64,000 nt of DNA from UBA668 sp041918155 (lineage in GTDB: Bacteria; Actinomycetota; Acidimicrobiia; Acidimicrobiales; Ilumatobacteraceae). The translations under genes and the position numbers were made by a program. Under the pieces are notes generated by a model that had not been told where the DNA came from, made no database searches, and worked only from the letters and a program-made list of their open reading frames with translations. Each line of letters begins with the position of its first letter. Positions within the stretch are counted from its first letter, which is position 1. This document shows positions 59,365-64,000 of the stretch, one piece after another. The stretch spans positions 6,954-70,953 of the forward strand of contig JAYRWH010000090.1 of assembly GCA_041918155.1 (NCBI GenBank). The letters run 5' to 3'.

Positions 59365-60120
59365 ATGACCGCACTCATCCCCGGGGCCGAACCCTGGTCG
59401 CACCACGGCACTTCGGCCCATGGGGCGCTCGTTCTCCACGGGTTCACCGGCAACCCCGGCAGCATGCGCGGTGTCGCCGAGGCGTTGGGGGCAGCGGGTT
59501 ACCAGGTGGAGATGCCGCTGCTGCCCGGCCACGGCACAGTCATCGAGGAGATGATTCCGACCCGGTGGGCGGATTGGGCCGGTGCGGCCGACTCTGCGTA
59601 CCGCACGCTCGCCGCCCGCTCGGCGAAGACGATCGTCGTCGGGCTCAGCATGGGTGGGTCGCTCGCATTGCGCGTCGGCGTTGATCACCCCGAGGTCGCC
59701 GGCCTGGTGCTCATCAACCCGGCCACTCAGCCCCAGCCACAGGAAGTGCTCGACATGGTGCAGGGCATGGTGGATGGCGGTACCGAGGTCAACCCTGCCA
59801 TCGGGAGCGACATCGCGGACCCCGACGCCCATGAATCGGCCTACGGTGCCACCCCGCTGGCGCCGCTGTTGTCGATGATGATCGACGGACTGCGGCCGCT
59901 GGCGGGCGAGTACCCGAAGCTGCGCATCCCGCTGCTGCTGCTCACCTCGCCGAACGACCATGTGGTCGATCCCGGCCAATCGGAGTATTTGGCCGCCAGC
60001 TACGGCGGGCCGGTGGAGCGCATCACGCTCGAGCGCAGCTACCACGTCGCCACGCAGGACTACGACAAGCTGCTCGTGTTCGATTCCACCGTCGCCTTCG
60101 CCCAGCGGGTGCTCGGCTGA
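59365..60120 (+). CDS. Alpha/beta-hydrolase carboxylesterase
   Basis: A 251-residue serine hydrolase resembling Est30-type carboxylesterases and monoacylglycerol lipases. HGFTGNPGSM forms the oxyanion hole; nucleophile S95 sits in VGLSMGGSL; the acid is in SPNDHVVDP and the histidine in SYHVATQDYD. No signal peptide. ATG 59365 is 13 bases after the ferredoxin stop and 2 bases before lgt starts the stop of this gene ends, so the three may be one transcript. Confidence 0.88.
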   Translation: MTALIPGAEPWSHHGTSAHGALVLHGFTGNPGSMRGVAEALGAAGYQVEMPLLPGHGTVIEEMIPTRWADWAGAADSAYRTLAARSAKTIVVGLSMGGSLALRVGVDHPEVAGLVLINPATQPQPQEVLDMVQGMVDGGTEVNPAIGSDIADPDAHESAYGATPLAPLLSMMIDGLRPLAGEYPKLRIPLLLLTSPNDHVVDPGQSEYLAASYGGPVERITLERSYHVATQDYDKLLVFDSTVAFAQRVLG

Positions 60121-60122
60121 AC

Positions 60123-61010
60123 ATGATCGCTGCCATTCCCAGCCCGTCGTCGGGCGTCATCCATCTGTTCGGGTTGTCGATACACGCCTACGGTCTGATG
60201 ATCGCGCTCGGAGTGGTCGCGGCCGTGTGGCTCGCCGGCCGTCGCCTCGAAGCTGCCGGTGTCGGCACCCGTGACGACATGGCGTCAATCGCCGTGTGGG
60301 CCGTGAGCGCGGGCGTGATCGGAGCGCGCCTGTACTACATCGCCACCGACAAGAGCGATCCGTGGCGCGAGCCCGCCCGCTGGCTGAAGATCTGGCAGGG
60401 TGGCCTCGGCATCCCCGGTGGCCTCCTGGCCGGCGTCCTCGTCGCCCTGTGGCGAGCTCGCCGGCGGCGCATCTCCGCGTCCGGCCTGTTCACCGCCGCT
60501 GCGCCCGCGGTGCCGCTGGCCCAGGCGCTCGGCCGCATCGGCAACTGGTGGAACCAGGAGCTCTTCGGGCGGCCCACTTCGCTGCCGTGGGCGCTGAAGA
60601 TCGACGACGACCACCTGCCTGCGGGCTACGCGTCGGGCACCACGTTCCACCCCACCTTCCTCTACGAAGTGCTGTGGAACCTGGCCCTGTGCGGCCTGCT
60701 GCTCGTCGTCGACAAGCGGATTCTGCTGCGGCCCGGTCGCCTGCTCGCGGTGTACGTGGTGGGGTACGCCATCGGCCGGTTCTGGATCGAGGGCCTGCGC
60801 ATCGACCCGGCCAACTCGAGCGGCGGCTGGCGGCTCAACCAGTGGACCGCCGTGATCGCCGGCGGTGCCGCGCTGGTGTACCTGGGCATCGACTGGTGGC
60901 GCCACCGTGTCGGTGAGCCGGTCGAGGGTGACCCGGTCGAGCCGGGTGAGCCGGGTGAGCCGGGTGAGCCCGCGGAAACCGCAGCCGACTACGTTTCCGA
61001 GGATGAGTGA
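60123..61010 (+). CDS. lgt: Prolipoprotein diacylglyceryl transferase Lgt
   Basis: A 295-residue integral membrane enzyme with seven helices. It transfers diacylglycerol from phosphatidylglycerol to the lipobox cysteine of prolipoproteins, the first step in lipoprotein maturation. The signature QALGRIGNWWNQELFGRPT is complete, and HGLMIALGV-type helix 1 (HAYGLMIALGVVAAVWLAG) is clear. The C-terminal tail bears three Gly-Glu-Pro units (GEPGEPGEP) encoded by a 9-bp tandem repeat. It overlaps the enoyl-CoA hydratase start by 8 bases. Confidence 0.95.
   Translation: MIAAIPSPSSGVIHLFGLSIHAYGLMIALGVVAAVWLAGRRLEAAGVGTRDDMASIAVWAVSAGVIGARLYYIATDKSDPWREPARWLKIWQGGLGIPGGLLAGVLVALWRARRRRISASGLFTAAAPAVPLAQALGRIGNWWNQELFGRPTSLPWALKIDDDHLPAGYASGTTFHPTFLYEVLWNLALCGLLLVVDKRILLRPGRLLAVYVVGYAIGRFWIEGLRIDPANSSGGWRLNQWTAVIAGGAALVYLGIDWWRHRVGEPVEGDPVEPGEPGEPGEPAETAADYVSEDE
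60939..60965 (+). repeat. Tandem 9-bp repeat in the lgt tail
   Basis: GAGCCGGGT occurs three times in tandem (60939, 60948, 60957), followed by a degenerate fourth unit. It encodes Glu-Pro-Gly units in frame, so changes in copy number only lengthen or shorten the tail. Confidence 0.75.
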
Positions 61011-61800
61011 CGACGTCGTCCTGTACGAGGTGCGCGAGCACGGCATCGCGCTGATCACGCTGAACCGCCCAGAGCGGCTCAACGCCTGGACCGGTGAACT
61101 CGGTGACCTCTACTTCACCCTGCTCGACCGCGCCGCCGCCGACCCTGACGTGAAAGTGATCGTGGTCACCGGTGCGGGCAAGGGTTTCTGCGCCGGCGCC
61201 GACATGACCGAGCTGCAGGGGATGGGCAAGGGGGGCAAGGGTGCCGCTGCGGCCGTGGGCACCCGCCACCAGTACGACACGGTGCTCGTGCCCAAGCCGG
61301 TGATTGCCGCGATCAACGGCGCCGCAGCCGGCATGGGGTTGGCGCAGGCGCTGATGTGCGACATCCGCTTCGCCGCCCGCGGAGCCAAGCTCACCACGTC
61401 GTTCGGCCAGCGTGGCCTCATCGGCGAGTGGGGTCTGTCGTGGCTGCTGCCGCGCCTGGTGGGCACGGCGCGGGCACTCGACCTGCTCTACTCCGGGCGG
61501 GTTGTGCTCGCCGAGGAGGCCGCCGAGATGGGCCTCGTGAACGCGGTGGTCGAGCCCGAGGTGCTGATCGAGCACACATTGAAGTACGCGAAGAACCTTG
61601 CCCGCAACGTCTCCCCGACGTCGATGGCAGTCATCAAGCGCCAGGTCTACGCCGACTGGGACAAGGATCTCTTCACGGCGCACGCCGATTCGGTGCAGTT
61701 GATGAAGGAGTCGTTGCGCCGTCCCGACTTCCGTGAGGGTGTGGCCAGCTTCCTCGAGAAGCGGCCGCCACAGTTCGGCCCTATCGACCCGCACGCCTGA
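61003..61800 (+). CDS. Enoyl-CoA hydratase/isomerase
   Basis: A 265-residue crotonase-family enzyme. The oxyanion hole is in GKGFCAGADMTEL and INGAAAGMGLAQALMCD, with SFGQRGLIGEWGLSWLLPRLVG as the catalytic segment carrying Glu. An ADMTEL-like element and the LEKRPPQF end are common. Substrate length is unknown. ATG 61003 overlaps lgt by 8 bases. It is convergent with galT, overlapping it by 20 bases. Confidence 0.9.
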   Translation: MSDDVVLYEVREHGIALITLNRPERLNAWTGELGDLYFTLLDRAAADPDVKVIVVTGAGKGFCAGADMTELQGMGKGGKGAAAAVGTRHQYDTVLVPKPVIAAINGAAAGMGLAQALMCDIRFAARGAKLTTSFGQRGLIGEWGLSWLLPRLVGTARALDLLYSGRVVLAEEAAEMGLVNAVVEPEVLIEHTLKYAKNLARNVSPTSMAVIKRQVYADWDKDLFTAHADSVQLMKESLRRPDFREGVASFLEKRPPQFGPIDPHA

Positions 61801-62626
61801 GTTCGGCCGCCAGCTGCTCGGGCGGGAGCGGGTTGAAGTACTCGTTGCATGCCACCTCGGCGGCGGCGATGAACCGGGCGACGCCAGCGCTGCGCCACGG
61901 CGAAACGATCTCGAAGTGCATCCATGCGTTCGGCCACTCGCCGCCGTCGGTGGGCCGCTGCGCGATCCACATCATGTAGGGCAGCGGGCGGTCGTAGAGA
62001 CGGTCGAGGCGATCGAACACGTCGACGAGCATCGCGGCCAGCCCATCGCGCTGCTCGGCCGTGGCGGACGGCAGGTCGGCGATGCACGTCGTGGGGGCGA
62101 CGTCGACCGCGATCGGGTGGGTGCTCGCGTACGGCACGACGGCGCGCCAGCCGTCGTGCTCGGCGATCAATCGCTCACCGGGGCTGGAGTCGGGTGCCCA
62201 CGGCGCTTCGGCGAGCCTGCGCTGACGCTCGGGGATGTGGTCGTACGCGTAGATCTGGCCGTGCGGATGGGCGATCGTGGCCCCCACCTCCGGGCCGCGG
62301 TTCTCGAACACGAGCACGAACGCGACATCGTCGCGGACGCCGAGGGCGGCGGTGCGGTCGGCCCACAAGTCGATCACGCGACGGGCGCCGGCAACGCCGA
62401 GCGAGGCGAACGTCGCGTCGTGCTCTGAGGTGTAGAGCACGACTTCGCAGCGCTCGCCGGGCATCGCCGGCCAGCGGTTGGCGAACCAGCGCACGTCGTA
62501 GGGCTCGGGCGCCTCCAGCCCGCCGGGGCAGAACGGGCACCCGGTGCTCGGCAGGTTGGGTCGCGCCTGGCGAGTGCCGACGACGTGCACGACGGTTCCG
62601 AGGTGGGGGTCGACGCGTTCATCCAT
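61781..62626 (-). CDS. galT: Galactose-1-phosphate uridylyltransferase
   Basis: A 281-residue HIT-superfamily enzyme of the Leloir pathway. The zinc site CPFC lies at 30-33 and the active site HPHGQ at 120-124, with nucleophile His122. The C-terminal half contains NAWMHFEIVSPW and EVACNEYFNPLPP. I chose ATG 62626; GTG 62644 is in frame. It is divergent from the alpha-galactosidase gene, which supports galactoside use. Confidence 0.93.
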   Translation of the reverse strand: MDERVDPHLGTVVHVVGTRQARPNLPSTGCPFCPGGLEAPEPYDVRWFANRWPAMPGERCEVVLYTSEHDATFASLGVAGARRVIDLWADRTAALGVRDDVAFVLVFENRGPEVGATIAHPHGQIYAYDHIPERQRRLAEAPWAPDSSPGERLIAEHDGWRAVVPYASTHPIAVDVAPTTCIADLPSATAEQRDGLAAMLVDVFDRLDRLYDRPLPYMMWIAQRPTDGGEWPNAWMHFEIVSPWRSAGVARFIAAAEVACNEYFNPLPPEQLAAELRRAGR

Positions 62627-62666
62627 CGGTCCCCAGCCTGGCACATGGGCGGGTTACGTTGGGGCC

Positions 62667-64000
62667 GTGATCCACCTGCGCGGCTCGACGTTCGACGTGG
62701 TGCTCGACGAGTCGACTGGCGCGCCGGTCATCGTGCACTGGGGCGCTCCGCTCGGCGACATCGATCCGGCCACGATCGCGGCGGCGCTCGCGCTGCCGCC
62801 GGCGTTCGGAGGTGGACAGGTGGTCGCGCCACGTTCGGTGGTGCCAGAGCACGGTGCCGGCTGGCCGGGCCGGCCCGGGTTGGCCGGCCATCGCCAGGGC
62901 GGCACGGCGTGGGCGCCGCGGTTCGTGCCCCATGGAGTGTCGCCGTTGGTGGGTGGCGTCTCAGTTGCGGCGCTCGACCCGGTCGCCGGTCTGCGGTTGG
63001 TCACGGAGGTGACGGCGGGTGATGTGCTCGCCGTGCGCTGCACGCTGACGAACACGGGGTCGACTCGCTATCTGCTGGACGGGCTGGCGCCCACGTTGCC
63101 GCTGCCTGCCCACGCGACCGAGCTGCTGTGCTTCGACGGCCGTTGGACGCGTGAGTTCCACCCCGTGCGCCGACCATGGCCGAGCGGCGCGTGGGTCAGC
63201 GAGAACCGTTCGGGCCGCACATCGCACGAGCACCTGCCGCTGCTGTACGCGGGCGAGCCTGGCTTCGGCGAATGGACCGGCGCGGTGTGGGGCGTGCACC
63301 TGGCCTGGAGCGGCAACTCAGTGCTGCTCGCCGAGTGCCTCGCCGACGGCCGCCGTTACGTGCAGGCCGGTGAACTGCTGCATCCGGGGGAGTGCTGCCT
63401 CGAACCGGGCGAGTCCTACACGACTCCGTGGGTGATGGGGGTGTGGTCGCCCGGCGGGCTGACGCCCGCATCGTGGGGGTTCCACCGTGTGGTGCGGGCC
63501 GTCGGTGCGGTGCCGCCCGCCCGGCCGCGGCCCGTGCTGCTCAACACGTGGGAGGCGGTGTACTTCGACCAGTCGCCGATCGCGTTGATGGAGTTGGCCG
63601 ATGTGGCGGCTTCGCTCGGGATCGAGCGCTTCGTGCTCGACGACGGCTGGTTCGGATCGAGGCGCGACGATCGGCGCGGCCTGGGCGACTGGTGGGTGTC
63701 GCCGGAGGTGTACCCCGACGGGCTCGCTCCGCTGATCGACCGTGTGCGCGGTCTGGGTATGGACTTCGGCATTTGGATCGAGCCGGAGATGGTGAACCCC
63801 GACAGCGACCTGTACCGGGCTCACCCCGAGTGGGCACTCGTGACCGAGGAGTACGAGGCTGTGCTCGGTCGGAACCAGCTGGTGCTCGATCTGGGCCGGC
63901 CCGAGGCGTACGCGCATGTGCTCGGTCAGCTCGATGCGCTGTTGCGCGATCACGACATCGCGTTCGTGAAGTGGGACATGAACCGGCCTCACGTGCAGGG
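62667..64000 (+). CDS. Alpha-galactosidase, GH36 (3' end outside window)
   Basis: About 444 residues of a glycoside hydrolase family 36 enzyme. The N-terminal beta-sandwich is followed by the barrel: LLNTWEAVYFDQSP, RFVLDDGWFGSRRDDRRGLGDW, FGIWIEPEMVNPDSDLY and FVKWDMNRP, where D437 is the catalytic nucleophile. The start is GTG 62667. It releases galactose from alpha-galactosides and shares a 40-base intergenic region with galT. The C-terminus lies beyond the window. Confidence 0.93.
   Translation, partial: MIHLRGSTFDVVLDESTGAPVIVHWGAPLGDIDPATIAAALALPPAFGGGQVVAPRSVVPEHGAGWPGRPGLAGHRQGGTAWAPRFVPHGVSPLVGGVSVAALDPVAGLRLVTEVTAGDVLAVRCTLTNTGSTRYLLDGLAPTLPLPAHATELLCFDGRWTREFHPVRRPWPSGAWVSENRSGRTSHEHLPLLYAGEPGFGEWTGAVWGVHLAWSGNSVLLAECLADGRRYVQAGELLHPGECCLEPGESYTTPWVMGVWSPGGLTPASWGFHRVVRAVGAVPPARPRPVLLNTWEAVYFDQSPIALMELADVAASLGIERFVLDDGWFGSRRDDRRGLGDWWVSPEVYPDGLAPLIDRVRGLGMDFGIWIEPEMVNPDSDLYRAHPEWALVTEEYEAVLGRNQLVLDLGRPEAYAHVLGQLDALLRDHDIAFVKWDMNRPHVQ

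Noticed and set aside
1..64000. CRISPR array or rRNA operon
   Set aside because: No regularly spaced direct repeats of 24-40 bases and no rRNA-like conserved segments were seen on reading the window.

Overview
The window is high-GC DNA with many GTG/TTG starts, ATGA-type gene overlaps and very short intergenic gaps. It carries families common in Actinomycetota: an F420-type luciferase-like oxidoreductase, a MalT-like LuxR giant regulator, single-domain cNMP-binding proteins, tocopherol-cyclase-like and DUF2252/DUF4239 proteins, and a fused indolepyruvate ferredoxin oxidoreductase. An actinobacterium, perhaps of the Acidimicrobiia, is my inference; no rRNA or other phylogenetic marker is present.

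Positions 1 to about 15,022 are the right part of an integrated genomic island. Its right border is a 3' half of a tRNA-Arg(CCT) gene (14977-15022) with no 5' half, next to a tyrosine integrase (13441-14841). The cargo is defence-like. A leftward type I restriction-modification operon is ordered hsdR-hsdS-prrC-hsdM, and its third gene encodes a PrrC-type anticodon nuclease with all active-site residues. A small unknown gene and an IS3-family element (7817-9071, 22/24 terminal inverted repeats, frameshifted transposase) follow. Then comes a divergent pair that I find the most novel part: a PfkB sugar/nucleoside kinase fused to a C-terminal TIR domain (9539-11104), and a protein with a nuclease-like N-terminus and a beta-propeller (11494-13176).

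From about 15,085 onwards the DNA looks like ordinary chromosome. 15-31.5 kb: DUF4239 and DUF2252; a kelch-like lipoprotein; PadR plus GyrI-like protein; a membrane protein with a lipoprotein Rid homologue; a MalT-like regulator; YdeI, SRPBCC and tocopherol-cyclase-like proteins; a dual-specificity phosphatase and lipoprotein; an ArsR/AHSA1 pair with a striking operator; an AruH/AruI-like arginine transaminase pathway pair; and a cNMP-binding protein. 31.6-44 kb: a second cNMP-binding protein, a Baeyer-Villiger-type monooxygenase, a peptidoglycan-binding membrane protein, an OmpR-type two-component system facing a small exported protein, an MFS transporter, an F420-type oxidoreductase with an SRPBCC protein, and a FtsX-type ABC exporter with two ATPases.

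44-64 kb: VapBC toxin-antitoxin, an ABC-F ATPase, a PEP-utilising-enzyme homologue without an ATP-binding domain, a decayed depolymerase gene, DUF3592 and DUF2231 proteins, the 1140-residue indolepyruvate oxidoreductase, YbaK deacylase, an ABC-2 exporter with an M48 protease, a TPR/HD-GYP protein, TetR, a ferredoxin, a carboxylesterase, Lgt, an enoyl-CoA hydratase, and a divergent galT/alpha-galactosidase pair cut by the window end. Apart from the att scar, no tRNA, rRNA or CRISPR array was seen.
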